Shown piece after piece: positions 34,401 through 42,354 of a DNA stretch of 48,867 nucleotides (positions within the stretch are counted from its first letter, which is position 1; every line of letters starts with the position of its first letter). The stretch is from Streptomyces sennicomposti (GTDB taxonomy: Bacteria > Actinomycetota > Actinomycetes > Streptomycetales > Streptomycetaceae): assembly GCF_019890635.1 (NCBI RefSeq), contig NZ_JAIOAB010000056.1:1-48867 (forward strand), written 5' to 3'. Both the position numbers and the translations under genes were made by a program. The notes below the pieces were generated by a model that was given only the letters and a program-made list of their open reading frames with translations, was not told the DNA's origin and searched no databases.

Positions 34401-35434
34401 GGCACGACCTCCAGGACCGTCACGCCCTGCAGGCCCTCGGGGGAGGCCAGCAGCGAGGTGGGGGACAGGGAGACGCCGTCGAGGACGACCACCAGGTGCG
34501 GCTGCTCGGGGACCGGCGCCCCGCCCGGGTGGAAGCGCGGCCGGCCCTGCAGCCGGGCGCCGAGCAGGTCCTCCAGCTCCTGCGGGTCGGCCGCGATCAG
34601 CCGCCGGCTGCCCGCGCCGTCCGTGACGCCCGGGGCCTGGCTGTGCGGCAGCCACTTGGCCCACTCCCACTCGGGCGTGGTGTCCCGGTGCGCGGCCACG
34701 GCGACGACCAGGTCCTCGGGGGAGTGCAGGGAGGCCAGCGAGCCGACCAGGGCGCGGGTCGTGCCGCGCACGGTCGCCGGGTCGCCGCTGACCGTCACGT
34801 GGTAGAAGGCGCGCAGCGAGACCGCCATGGGCAGGTCCTCGAGCGTGCCGTGGGTGGCGAGGAAGCGCTGCATGGCGCCCGCGGTCAGCGGCTCCAGCTG
34901 GTCCACCGGGGCGGTCTCGGGCGCGAGCAGCGGGGTGGCCAGGGCCTGCGGGCCGAGGCCCACCCGGACCTGGCCGAAGTCCTCGTCGCCGGTGCGCCGT
35001 TCCCACACCCGGCTGCCCTCGGCGACCAGCGCCCACAGTTGCTCGGGCGAAGGGTGCAGGTAGTACTGGGCGTCGCGCTGGGCCTTGGCGGTGTCCAGGG
35101 CCGCGCGCCGGGTCTGCGAGAGATAGCGCAGGTAGTCGCGGCGGATGTCGGCCATCTGCCCCTGGTTGCCGCGGCGGTAGCGCACCAGCATGGAGACGCC
35201 CATGGCGACCGTGGAGGCGATCATCACCATGCCCATGATCTTCATGAACGGCTGGGCGTTCGGGTTGAAGAAGAACACCACCGAGCCGCCCATGCCGAGC
35301 ATGGGCAGCAGCTGCATCAGCGCGCCCTCCTGCTGCCCGCGGGGCAGTTCCGGCGGGGGTTGCAGCACGATCTCGTCCGTGGGCACGTCCTTCGGCAGTG
35401 CCCGTGGTGGGCGCTTGACGACGATATGGCTCAC
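31463..35434 (-). CDS. eccC: Type VII secretion ATPase EccC (fused EccCa-EccCb)
   Basis: This 1323-aa motor of the ESX system has two N-terminal membrane helices (about residues 45-90) and three FtsK/SpoIIIE ATPase domains. The Walker A motifs are GATGSGKS (Lys480), GGPQSGKS (Lys839) and GESESGKS (Lys1127). Domain 1 has a complete Walker B (LVLVIDEFSEL). Domains 2 and 3 have VIDGWG and VIDDYD, lacking the catalytic Glu, which is usual in EccC. The chosen GTG start (35434) is about 11 bases after AAGGGA and gives the usual EccC length; longer frames upstream are not gene-like. EccC recognises WXG100 signals and drives export. Confidence 0.96.
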   Translation of the reverse strand: MSHIVVKRPPRALPKDVPTDEIVLQPPPELPRGQQEGALMQLLPMLGMGGSVVFFFNPNAQPFMKIMGMVMIASTVAMGVSMLVRYRRGNQGQMADIRRDYLRYLSQTRRAALDTAKAQRDAQYYLHPSPEQLWALVAEGSRVWERRTGDEDFGQVRVGLGPQALATPLLAPETAPVDQLEPLTAGAMQRFLATHGTLEDLPMAVSLRAFYHVTVSGDPATVRGTTRALVGSLASLHSPEDLVVAVAAHRDTTPEWEWAKWLPHSQAPGVTDGAGSRRLIAADPQELEDLLGARLQGRPRFHPGGAPVPEQPHLVVVLDGVSLSPTSLLASPEGLQGVTVLEVVPGELTAGRGDLSIVVRPQELRLESAHGMVYEGTPDVLSYEAAEALARQLAPLRVASGGDDDEPLLANLEFTDLLNLGDAASVDPKRTWRPRAQAERLRVPIGLGEDGRPVMLDLKEAAQEGMGPHGLCVGATGSGKSELLRTLVLGLAVTHSSETLNFVLADFKGGATFAGMAQLPHVAAVITNLADDLTLVDRMGDSIRGELNRRQEMLRDAGNYANIHDYEKARAAGAPLQPIPSLVLVIDEFSELLTAKPDFIDMFVQIGRIGRSLGVHLLLASQRLEEGRLRGLETYLSYRVGLRTFSAAESRAALGVPDAYELPNIPGSGFLKFGTDEMVRFKAAYVSGVYRTGSQHAAALGGRLPVDRRPVLFTAAEVPVRYAAVPQQRQEPRPDEKDDALADTVLDVIVRRLEAQGPAAHQVWLPPLDSPPSLDSLLPGLAPVPGRGLTQPGYEGAGRLIVPVGIVDKPYEQRRDPLWVDFGGAAGHMQIIGGPQSGKSTLVRSLVASFALTHTPHEVQFYGLDFGGGGLSSLAGLPHVGGIASRLDPEKVRRTAAEVYGVLTRREEYFRASGVSSIAEFRSRRAKGDISVTDQPWGDVFLVIDGWGNFRTEYEALEPLVLDIAARGLGYGIHLVLTASRSMEVRSNLKDHLMNRLELRLGDPMDSEFDRKVAANVPTGVPGRGQTPLKQHFMAAVPRIDGLSSDTDLADAATALAAEVSRHWQQPGAPEVRLLPREFPAAQLPPGDRFPNRGVSFALDEDNLEPVFVDFDQDPFFLVFGESESGKSNLLKLLIRRLTERYDGDSCKLFVVDNRRSLLGVTPTSHLAEYIPMSNQMQHHMDALADLMQRRTPTSDVTPEQLRDRSWWRGPTVYVVIDDYDLVSTSSGNPLAGLTELLPFARDVGVRFIIARSTAGAGRAGYEAFMQRIKELGAQGVVLAGDPTEGELLANVRPRPMPPGRGVFVSRRQGRPLVQVGLVPEGN

Positions 35435-35511
35435 TACGCACCAATTCCCTTGCCCGACCGAGGTGTTCTGTCCGCCGCCCCGTGTCAGGCGGACGCCGAT
35501 CGCGAACCGCG

Positions 35512-35550
35512 ATCCTACTGACAACCGGCGCCGCCGGTGGGCGGTAGGGT
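35512..35550. promoter_or_regulatory. Candidate divergent eccC / eccD promoters
   Basis: On the minus strand TAGGAT (35517-35512), a perfect Streptomyces -10, lies 78 bases before the eccC start. On the plus strand TAGGGT (35545-35550) lies 315 bases before eccD. Neither has a clear TTGAC -35. The gap 35435-35864 has no gene that I can support. Confidence 0.4.
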
Positions 35551-35710
35551 GCCGGTGGGACGTGTGAGCAGGTGCGAATCGGTCCGGCGAAAACGGGCGA
35601 TTCACGGCGTTCGCAGCGGACGGCCCCCGCACCCGCCCGGCCGGGCGGCGCGAGCGGCCGGCGGCCGGGACGACGCCACACGGACTCCCGGCGGAACGTG
35701 CACACGATCT

Positions 35711-35769
35711 TCACGGCCGGTCAGCACGCTTGCGGCCGGTGGGCACGCTTCACGGCCGGTGGGCACGCG
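35711..35769. repeat. Three 19-20-bp tandem repeats upstream of eccD
   Basis: The unit TCACGGCCGGTGGGCACGC occurs at 35711-35730 (variant), 35731-35749 and 35750-35769. It lies between the putative eccD promoter and the eccD start. It may be a multi-site operator or a replication-slippage product. Confidence 0.7.
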
Positions 35770-35864
35770 GACGTGCCGGCCGGCCGCACCGACGCCGGCC
35801 GCCCGGCAGCACCACCACCGAGACGGCCGACCGGCCGCACACCGACGACGAGGGGGAACAGCAG

Positions 35865-37379
35865 GTGAGCATGACGGCCTCCGCGCCGGGCGGCGCCACC
35901 ACCGGACCCGGCAGCGAGGGTCACCCGGCAGCGGGCACCGGACTCGGCTTCTGCCGGGTCACCATCGTGGCGCCCGACAGCCGCATCGACGTGGCCCTGC
36001 CCGACGACGTACCGGTCGCCGACCTGTACCCGGAGATCCTGCGGCTCTCCCAGCAGAGCCCGGACGAGGGCGCCCCCGTCGGCTACCACCTCGTCCGCCG
36101 CGACGGCACCGTCCTCGACAGCGCCCGCTCCTTCGCGGCGCAGCGCATCCTCGACGGCGAACTGCTCACGCTGCGGCCGTTCGCCGAGTCGCTGCCGCCC
36201 GCCGTCTTCGACGACGTCTCCGAGGCCGTCGCCTCCGCCGTCACCCGCGACCGCGCCCTGTGGAGCGGCGACCTGACCCGCGCCGCCGGACTCGTCGCCG
36301 GCGGCATCCTGCCCGCCCTGCTGGCCTTCGTGGCCTGGAGCTCCCAGCTCCGCCACGACATGCACAGCCTCCAGGGCGTCCTCGCCGCCATCGCTGGCGT
36401 CCTGCTGGTCACCATCGCGTGCGTGCGCGCACGGGTGTACGACGACGCGGGCTCCGCGATCGCCCTCGGTCTGGGCGCCCTGCCCAACATCGCCGTGGCC
36501 GGCTCCGGACTGCTCCCGCTGGACGCCGGGGAGGGCATCGGCCGGCTCCAGTTCCTGCTGGCCTGCGCGGCCGTGCTGGTCGCCGCCCTGGTGCTCACCC
36601 TGGTCTCGCCCGGCGGCGACGGACCCTTCGTGGCGTTCGTCTGCGCCTCCGCGATCGGCCTGATCATCACCTTCATCGGCATCCTGACCGACCTCAGGCC
36701 CATCGAGACGGCCGCCGTCTGCGCCCCGGTGTCGGTGGGCGCGCTGGCCTTCCTGCCCGGTCTCTCGATGCGCTTCGCCCGGCTGCCCATCGGCTTCGAG
36801 GCCCCGAACCCGTCCCGGGGCGGCTACGCGGAGGGCGAGCCGAACGCCTACGAGCCCGTCGACGCCGATCGCGTCGCGGCCCGCGCCCGCCGCGGCCACG
36901 AACTGCTCGTCGGCCTCGTCGGCGGCTGCGCGCTCGTCTCGGTGGGCGCCTCGATCGTCCTCGGCTTCTCCAGCGACGTATGGGCGCAGCTGCTGGCGCT
37001 CGCGACCGGCGTCGCGATGCTGATGCGGGCGAGCCTGTTCCGCTACACCGCCCAGGTCGCCGCCACCCTGGCCGCCGGCCTGTCGGCGCTGGTCTTCCTC
37101 GGCCTCGGGCTGGCGCTGAACCCGCCGTGGGACTACGTCCGCCAGGCGCTCCAGGGCGACACCACGCCCCTCGACATCCGCAGCGTCTGGCTGGTCGCGG
37201 CGGTCGCCGGGGCGGCGGCCCTGGTCACCGCGATCGGCCTGATCACCCCGCGCCGCGGCGTCACCCCGTTCTGGGGCCGCTTCCTGGAGATCGCGGAGAG
37301 CTTCGTCCTGCTCACCCTGGTCCCGCTCACCCTGGCCGTCTTCGACGTGTACACCACGGTCCGGGCGATGACCAGCTGA
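35865..37379 (+). CDS. eccD: Type VII secretion membrane channel protein EccD
   Basis: This 504-aa protein has an N-terminal ubiquitin-like domain (about residues 25-110, CRVTIVAPDSRIDVALP) and eleven or so membrane helices, the EccD architecture. It forms the membrane core with EccC. The GTG start at 35865 lies 8 bases after GAGGGGG; an ATG two codons later is possible but too far from the ribosome site. It is transcribed divergently from eccC, unlike in mycobacterial loci, where they share direction. A palindromic terminator follows 44 bases after the stop. Confidence 0.93.
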   Translation: MSMTASAPGGATTGPGSEGHPAAGTGLGFCRVTIVAPDSRIDVALPDDVPVADLYPEILRLSQQSPDEGAPVGYHLVRRDGTVLDSARSFAAQRILDGELLTLRPFAESLPPAVFDDVSEAVASAVTRDRALWSGDLTRAAGLVAGGILPALLAFVAWSSQLRHDMHSLQGVLAAIAGVLLVTIACVRARVYDDAGSAIALGLGALPNIAVAGSGLLPLDAGEGIGRLQFLLACAAVLVAALVLTLVSPGGDGPFVAFVCASAIGLIITFIGILTDLRPIETAAVCAPVSVGALAFLPGLSMRFARLPIGFEAPNPSRGGYAEGEPNAYEPVDADRVAARARRGHELLVGLVGGCALVSVGASIVLGFSSDVWAQLLALATGVAMLMRASLFRYTAQVAATLAAGLSALVFLGLGLALNPPWDYVRQALQGDTTPLDIRSVWLVAAVAGAAALVTAIGLITPRRGVTPFWGRFLEIAESFVLLTLVPLTLAVFDVYTTVRAMTS

Positions 37380-37422
37380 CACGACGAAACGGCCGGCCCG
37401 TCGGCGGCCGTGAACGGACCAA

Positions 37423-37450
37423 AGGGGCGGCACGCGCGCGTGCCGCCCCT
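37423..37450. terminator. Bidirectional terminator between eccD and the DUF397 gene
   Basis: This is a perfect 28-base palindrome built on AGGGGCGGCACGCG. Folding gives at least an 11-bp stem with a 6-nt loop. It lies between convergent stop codons and so serves both genes. Confidence 0.88.
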
Positions 37451-37470
37451 CCGTCACATCCCCGCGCCGC

Positions 37471-37764
37471 TCACTGCGCGGCGAGACCGCCGTTGCGCTC
37501 CGTCGGCTCCAGGTCGAACTCGCCGTCGCGCGCGCCCAGCACGAAGGCCCGCCACTCGGCCTCGGTGTAGCGCAGCACCGTGTCGTGGTCCAGGGAGGAG
37601 CGCATGGCCACGGCGCCGTCCGGGAGGTAGGCGATCTCGACGCGCTCCTCGTCGGGCGAGGTGCCCGGCGCGCCGTGCCACTCCACCCCCGAGATGTCGA
37701 GGGCATACAGCTCGTCCCGCTCCCGCTCCTTGCGGGCCTTGATCTCCTCTTCCGTCTCCGCCAT
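37471..37764 (-). CDS. DUF397-type small protein
   Basis: This 97-aa protein carries the DUF397 pattern in its second half: a VEIAYLPDGAVAMRSSLD strand-turn region, then TEAEWRAFVLGARDGEFD. In Streptomyces such small proteins usually pair with an XRE-type (BldB/AbaA-like) regulator, but none is adjacent here. The N-terminus is a charged helix (AETEEEIKARKERERDEL). The ATG at 37764 follows GAAGGGG; an upstream extension in the same frame is not gene-like. The role is unknown, probably regulatory. Confidence 0.85.
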   Translation of the reverse strand: MAETEEEIKARKERERDELYALDISGVEWHGAPGTSPDEERVEIAYLPDGAVAMRSSLDHDTVLRYTEAEWRAFVLGARDGEFDLEPTERNGGLAAQ

Positions 37765-37892
37765 GACGCAGCGACCCCTTCCAGACGTCCGTACGGTGTA
37801 CCGGCACTGTGCACCGGCGCTCACCCTAGCCGCCGGGACGGCCCGGGAAAGGCGCTCGGGAAACCGGGGGAAACCCCACCGCCACCGCCTGG

Positions 37893-38060
37893 TACCCTGA
37901 GTGACGGCCGTTTGTGTACGCACCCCCGGAGCCCTGGCAGCTAGTCCTGCGAGGCCTGGAGGCCGCGCCCAGCGGATCCCCGCCTCCCGAGTTACGGAAG
38001 CTCTCCCGAGATGAAGACCGGGGGCACTCGGTGGCCACTTTCAGACCATGAGGAGTACGC
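37893..38060 (+). promoter_or_regulatory. rpsO promoter and structured leader
   Basis: A TACCCT -10-like box (37893-37898) is followed by a leader of about 155 bases with paired elements, for example GCGAGGCC/GGCCGCGC around 37950 and repeated CTCCCGAG segments at 37985-38010. S15 autoregulates through its own leader in several bacteria, so an S15-responsive structure is plausible. The fold is not demonstrated. The ribosome site GAGGAG lies at the end. Confidence 0.4.
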
Positions 38061-38351
38061 GTGTCGCTCGACGCCGCTACGAAGAAGCAGATCATCTCCG
38101 AGTTCGGTACCAAGGAGGGCGACACCGGCTCCCCCGAGGTCCAGGTCGCTCTGCTCTCGCGTCGGATCTCCGACCTGACCGAGCACCTCAAGACCCACAA
38201 GCACGACCACCACAGCCGTCGTGGCCTGCTGATCCTGGTCGGTCAGCGCCGCCGTCTGCTGCAGTACCTGGCGAAGAAGGACATCCAGCGCTTCCGTGCG
38301 CTGGTCGACCGCCTCGGCATCCGTCGCGGTGCGGCGGGCGGCGCCAAGTAA
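38061..38351 (+). CDS. rpsO: 30S ribosomal protein S15
   Basis: This 96-aa protein starts SLDAATKKQIISEFG and carries the S15 core DTGSPEVQVALLSRRISDLTEHLKTHKHDHHSRRGLL, listed here only in part: GSPEVQ, RRISDLTEHLK and HHSRRGL. It binds 16S rRNA in the platform of the small subunit. The GTG start follows GAGGAG. It is upstream of pnp, the arrangement found across bacteria. Length is normal with an extra Gly/Ala tail. Confidence 0.97.
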   Translation: MSLDAATKKQIISEFGTKEGDTGSPEVQVALLSRRISDLTEHLKTHKHDHHSRRGLLILVGQRRRLLQYLAKKDIQRFRALVDRLGIRRGAAGGAK

Positions 38352-38360
38352 GTCGCCGTG

Positions 38361-38402
38361 AAGGGAGCGGGCCCCCACCAGCGAGAGGGGACCGCTCCCT
38401 TT
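38361..38402 (+). terminator. Terminator/attenuator between rpsO and pnp
   Basis: AAGGGAGCGG pairs with CCGCTCCCTT, and an inner CCCC/GGGG pair extends the stem. It starts 10 bases after the rpsO stop. Read-through into pnp is likely partial, as is known for rpsO-pnp in other bacteria. Confidence 0.8.
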
Positions 38403-38533
38403 GCCGTACGCGCACAAACGTGCGGAGTGTCACCGCCGCTTTGTACTGTGGTAGCAGAACGCAATACGCATGACACAGCGTGATAAGGCCCACCCGTAGT
38501 GGGTAGAGCGTCATCACGCACGACGAACCACGA

Positions 38534-38639
38534 GGAGAAGCGCACCTCGCCGCCGCCGGTCCTCGGTAGTGGCCCCCGGGCGAACAGGCCCCGGGTGCTT
38601 CGATCGAAGACCGGCCCGCACCAGACGGAGCGCTTCTCC
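38534..38639 (+). promoter_or_regulatory. Long stem-loop in the pnp leader
   Basis: GGAGAAGCGC (38534-38543) and GCGCTTCTCC (38630-38639) form a perfect 10-bp outer stem. Inside, CCGGTC (38556-38561) and GACCGG (38609-38614) pair, and CCCGGG-rich segments fold further in. Long double-stranded leaders at this place are RNase III targets that control pnp (established for E. coli, and reported for S. coelicolor as I remember). No gene lies in 38352-38704. Confidence 0.65.
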
Positions 38640-38704
38640 GCCACCGTCCCCCCGCCACACGGGCGAGGCGGGACGAAAGACGACAAGTAACGGAGAAAAC
38701 GCTA

Positions 38705-40924
38705 GTGGAGAACGAGACCCACTACGCCGAGGCCGTCATCGACAACGGCTCCTTCGGCACCCGCACCATCCGCTTCGAGACGGGCCGCCTCGCCAAGCAG
38801 GCCGCCGGCTCCGCCGTGGCGTACCTGGACGACGACACCATGGTGCTGTCGGCCACCACCGCTTCCAAGAACCCCAAGGACCAGCTCGACTTCTTCCCCC
38901 TCACGGTGGACGTCGAGGAGCGGATGTACGCCGCCGGCAAGATCCCCGGCAGCTTCTTCCGCCGCGAGGGCCGCCCCTCCGAGGACGCCATCCTCACCTG
39001 CCGCCTGATCGACCGCCCGCTGCGCCCGTCCTTCAAGAAGGGCCTGCGCAACGAGATCCAGGTCGTCTGCACGGTCATGGCCCTCAACCCCGACCACCTG
39101 TACGACGTCGTCGCGATCAACGCCGCGTCCGCGTCCACCCAGCTGGCCGGCCTGCCCTTCTCCGGCCCGATCGGCGGCGTCCGCGTCGCGCTGATCAACG
39201 GCCAGTGGGTCGCCTTCCCGACCCACACCGAGCTGGAGGACGCCGTCTTCGACATGGTCGTCGCCGGCCGCGTCCTGGAGGACGGCGACGTCGCGATCAT
39301 GATGGTCGAGGCCGAGGCCACCGAGAAGACCATCCAGCTGGTCAAGGGCGGCGCCGAGGCCCCCACCGAGGAGGTCGTCGCCGCCGGTCTCGAGGCCGCG
39401 AAGCCCTTCATCAAGGTGCTCTGCAAGGCCCAGTCGGACCTCGCCGCCAAGGCCGCCAAGCCGACCGGCGAGTTCCCGATCTTCCTCGACTACCAGGACG
39501 ACGTCCTGGAGGCGCTGACCGCCGCCGTCCGCCCCGAGCTGGCCCAGGCGCTCACCATCGCCGGCAAGCAGGAGCGCGAGGCCGAGCTGGACCGCGTCAA
39601 GGGCCTGGCCGCCGAGAAGCTGCTGCCCGAGTTCGAGGGCCGCGAGAAGGAGATCTCCGCCGCGTACCGCGCGCTGACCAAGCAGCTGGTCCGCGAGCGC
39701 GTCATCAAGGAGAAGAAGCGCATCGACGGCCGCGGCGTCACGGACATCCGTACGCTCGCCGCCGAGGTCGAGGCCATCCCGCGGGTGCACGGCTCGGCGC
39801 TGTTCGAGCGCGGCGAGACCCAGATCCTGGGCGTCACCACCCTCAACATGCTCCGCATGGAGCAGCAGCTGGACACCCTCTCCCCGGTGACCCGCAAGCG
39901 CTACATGCACAACTACAACTTCCCGCCGTACTCCACCGGCGAGACCGGCCGCGTCGGCTCCCCCAAGCGCCGCGAGATCGGCCACGGCGCCCTCGCCGAG
40001 CGCGCCCTGGTGCCGGTGCTGCCCACGCGCGAGGAGTTCCCCTACGCGATCCGCCAGGTCTCCGAGGCCCTCGGCTCCAACGGCTCCACGTCGATGGGCT
40101 CCGTCTGCGCCTCCACCATGTCCCTGCTGAACGCCGGTGTGCCCCTGAAGGCCCCGGTCGCCGGCATCGCCATGGGCCTGATCTCCCAGGAGATCGAGGG
40201 CGAGACGCACTACGTCACCCTCACCGACATCCTCGGTGCGGAGGACGCCTTCGGCGACATGGACTTCAAGGTCGCCGGCACCAAGGAGTTCGTCACCGCC
40301 CTCCAGCTCGACACCAAGCTGGACGGCATCCCCGCCTCCGTCCTGGCCGCCGCCCTCAAGCAGGCCCGTGACGCCCGCCTCCACATCCTCGACGTGATGA
40401 TGGAAGCGATCGACACGCCGGACGAGATGTCCCCCAACGCGCCGCGGATCATCACCGTGAAGATCCCGGTCGACAAGATCGGCGAGGTCATCGGCCCCAA
40501 GGGCAAGATGATCAACCAGATCCAGGAGGACACCGGCGCCGAGATCACCATCGAGGACGACGGCACCATCTACATCGGCGCCGCCGACGGCCCCTCCGCC
40601 GAGGCCGCCCGCACCACGATCAACAGCATCGCCAACCCGACGATGCCCGAGGTCGGCGAGCGCTACCTGGGCACGGTCGTCAAGACGACCACGTTCGGCG
40701 CGTTCGTCTCCCTGCTGCCCGGCAAGGACGGTCTGCTGCACATCTCGCAGATCCGCAAGCTGGCCGGCGGCAAGCGCGTGGAGAACGTCGAGGACGTCCT
40801 CGGCGTGGGCCAGAAGGTCCAGGTCGAGATCGCCGAGATCGACTCCCGCGGCAAGCTCTCCCTGGTCCCCGTGATCGAGGGCGAAGAGGGCGATGAAGAG
40901 CAGAAGGACGACGCCGCCAAGTGA
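38705..40924 (+). CDS. pnp: Polyribonucleotide nucleotidyltransferase (PNPase)
   Basis: This 739-aa phosphorolytic 3'-5' exoribonuclease and RNA-tailing enzyme has two RNase PH domains around an all-helical linker; the second contains GSNGSTSMGSVCA and the conserved SPVTRKRYMHNYNFPPYS region. They are followed by a KH domain (VIGPKGKMINQIQEDTGAEI) and a C-terminal S1 domain (GLLHISQIRKLAGGKRVE). The GTG start follows GGAGAA. In Streptomyces this enzyme also makes 3' tails. The stop TGA overlaps the GTG of the protease gene downstream. Confidence 0.97.
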   Translation: MENETHYAEAVIDNGSFGTRTIRFETGRLAKQAAGSAVAYLDDDTMVLSATTASKNPKDQLDFFPLTVDVEERMYAAGKIPGSFFRREGRPSEDAILTCRLIDRPLRPSFKKGLRNEIQVVCTVMALNPDHLYDVVAINAASASTQLAGLPFSGPIGGVRVALINGQWVAFPTHTELEDAVFDMVVAGRVLEDGDVAIMMVEAEATEKTIQLVKGGAEAPTEEVVAAGLEAAKPFIKVLCKAQSDLAAKAAKPTGEFPIFLDYQDDVLEALTAAVRPELAQALTIAGKQEREAELDRVKGLAAEKLLPEFEGREKEISAAYRALTKQLVRERVIKEKKRIDGRGVTDIRTLAAEVEAIPRVHGSALFERGETQILGVTTLNMLRMEQQLDTLSPVTRKRYMHNYNFPPYSTGETGRVGSPKRREIGHGALAERALVPVLPTREEFPYAIRQVSEALGSNGSTSMGSVCASTMSLLNAGVPLKAPVAGIAMGLISQEIEGETHYVTLTDILGAEDAFGDMDFKVAGTKEFVTALQLDTKLDGIPASVLAAALKQARDARLHILDVMMEAIDTPDEMSPNAPRIITVKIPVDKIGEVIGPKGKMINQIQEDTGAEITIEDDGTIYIGAADGPSAEAARTTINSIANPTMPEVGERYLGTVVKTTTFGAFVSLLPGKDGLLHISQIRKLAGGKRVENVEDVLGVGQKVQVEIAEIDSRGKLSLVPVIEGEEGDEEQKDDAAK

Positions 40925-42300
40925 CGTCCCGTAGCTTCAAGGCGACGGCCCGCACCTCCTCGGAGGCGCGGGCCGTCGCCCGTACCCAAACCCTCGTCAA
41001 GGGCATGAACGGCATCGGCACCGTCCGCAAGACCACCCTCCCGGGCGGTCTGCGCATCGTCACCGAGACCCTGCCCTCCGTCCGCTCCGCCACCTTCGGC
41101 ATCTGGGCGCACGTCGGCTCCCGCGACGAGACCCCGGCGCTCGGCGGCGCCACGCACTACCTGGAGCACCTGCTCTTCAAGGGCACCTCCGAGCGCTCCG
41201 CCCTGGACATCTCCTCCGCCATCGACGCCGTCGGCGGCGAGATGAACGCGTTCACCGCCAAGGAGTACACGTGCTACTACGCGCGCGTGCTCGACACCGA
41301 CCTGCCGCTCGCCATCGACGTGGTCTGCGACATGCTCACCGGCTCGCTGATCCGCGAGGAGGACGTCGACGTCGAACGCGGCGCGATCCTCGAAGAGATC
41401 GCCATGACCGAGGACGACCCGGGCGACTGCGTGCACGACCTGTTCGCGCACACCATGTTCGGCGACAGCCCCCTCGGCCGCCCCGTCCTCGGCACCGTCG
41501 ACACGGTCAACGCCCTCACCGCCGACCGCATCCGACGCTTCTACAAGAAGCACTACGACCCGACCCACCTCGTGGTCGCCTGCGCCGGCAACATCGACCA
41601 CCACAAGGTCGTACGCCGGGTGCGCGCCGCCTTCGAGAAGGCCGGCGCGTTCAGGAACGCCGAAGCCGTCCCCATCGCCCCGCGCGACGGCAGCCGCAGC
41701 CTGCGCACCGCCGGCCGCGTGGAAATCCAGGGCCGCCGCACCGAACAGGCGCACGTCGTCCTCGGCATGCCGGGCCTCGCCCGCACCGACGAACGGCGCT
41801 GGGCCCTCGGCGTGCTCAACACCGCCCTCGGCGGCGGCATGTCCTCCCGCCTCTTCCAGGAGGTCCGGGAGAAGCGCGGCCTCGCCTACAGCGTCTACTC
41901 CTACACGTCCGGCTTCGCCGACTGCGGCCTGTTCGGCGTCTACGCCGGCTGCCGCCCGAGCCAGGTCCACGACGTGCTGCGGATCTGCCGCGACGAACTC
42001 GACCAGGTCGCCGACAACGGCCTGCCCGACGACGAGATCGCCCGCGCCGTCGGCCAGCTCCAGGGCTCCACCGTCCTCGGCCTCGAGGACACCGGCGCGC
42101 TGATGAACCGTATCGGCAAGAGCGAGCTGTGCTGGGGCGAGCAGATCTCCGTCGACGACATGCTGGCCCGGATAGCGGCGGTGACCCCGGACGAGGTCCG
42201 CGCCGTCGCCCGCGACATCCTGGGACAGCGCCCGTCGCTGTCGGTCATCGGCCCGCTCAAGGACAAGCAGGCCGCCCGCCTCCACGACGCGGTCGCCTGA
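40921..42300 (+). CDS. M16-family zinc peptidase (processing-protease-like)
   Basis: This 459-aa insulinase/mitochondrial-processing-peptidase-type protease has the inverted zinc motif HYLEH at residues 79-83 and a downstream EEIAMTEDDPGD region with the third ligand Glu. The second half carries the M16 R/Y-type SVYSYTSGF. The GTG start overlaps the pnp stop (GTGA), so it is co-translated with PNPase. No signal peptide is visible, so it acts in the cytoplasm. The pnp-M16-dapB order is conserved in actinobacteria. Its substrate is unknown. Confidence 0.93.
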   Translation: MTSRSFKATARTSSEARAVARTQTLVKGMNGIGTVRKTTLPGGLRIVTETLPSVRSATFGIWAHVGSRDETPALGGATHYLEHLLFKGTSERSALDISSAIDAVGGEMNAFTAKEYTCYYARVLDTDLPLAIDVVCDMLTGSLIREEDVDVERGAILEEIAMTEDDPGDCVHDLFAHTMFGDSPLGRPVLGTVDTVNALTADRIRRFYKKHYDPTHLVVACAGNIDHHKVVRRVRAAFEKAGAFRNAEAVPIAPRDGSRSLRTAGRVEIQGRRTEQAHVVLGMPGLARTDERRWALGVLNTALGGGMSSRLFQEVREKRGLAYSVYSYTSGFADCGLFGVYAGCRPSQVHDVLRICRDELDQVADNGLPDDEIARAVGQLQGSTVLGLEDTGALMNRIGKSELCWGEQISVDDMLARIAAVTPDEVRAVARDILGQRPSLSVIGPLKDKQAARLHDAVA

Positions 42301-42354
42301 CCCCACGGTCCCCTACGGTTCCAGGTCCCCTTCGGTTCTTAAGGAAGCAAAGAG

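Noticed and set aside
31895..35521. 1208-codon plus-strand frame opposite eccC
   Set aside because: It is an antisense shadow of EccC, which shows three complete Walker motifs on the minus strand.
37471..37764. DUF397 gene considered as part of an XRE/DUF397 regulatory pair
   Set aside because: No XRE-type helix-turn-helix gene lies next to it on either strand.
37893..38060. rpsO leader considered as a tRNA gene
   Set aside because: No cloverleaf arms or T-loop consensus could be arranged; only short paired segments are seen.
38702..40741. Minus-strand frame of 679 codons opposite pnp
   Set aside because: It is a shadow of the unmistakable PNPase gene.
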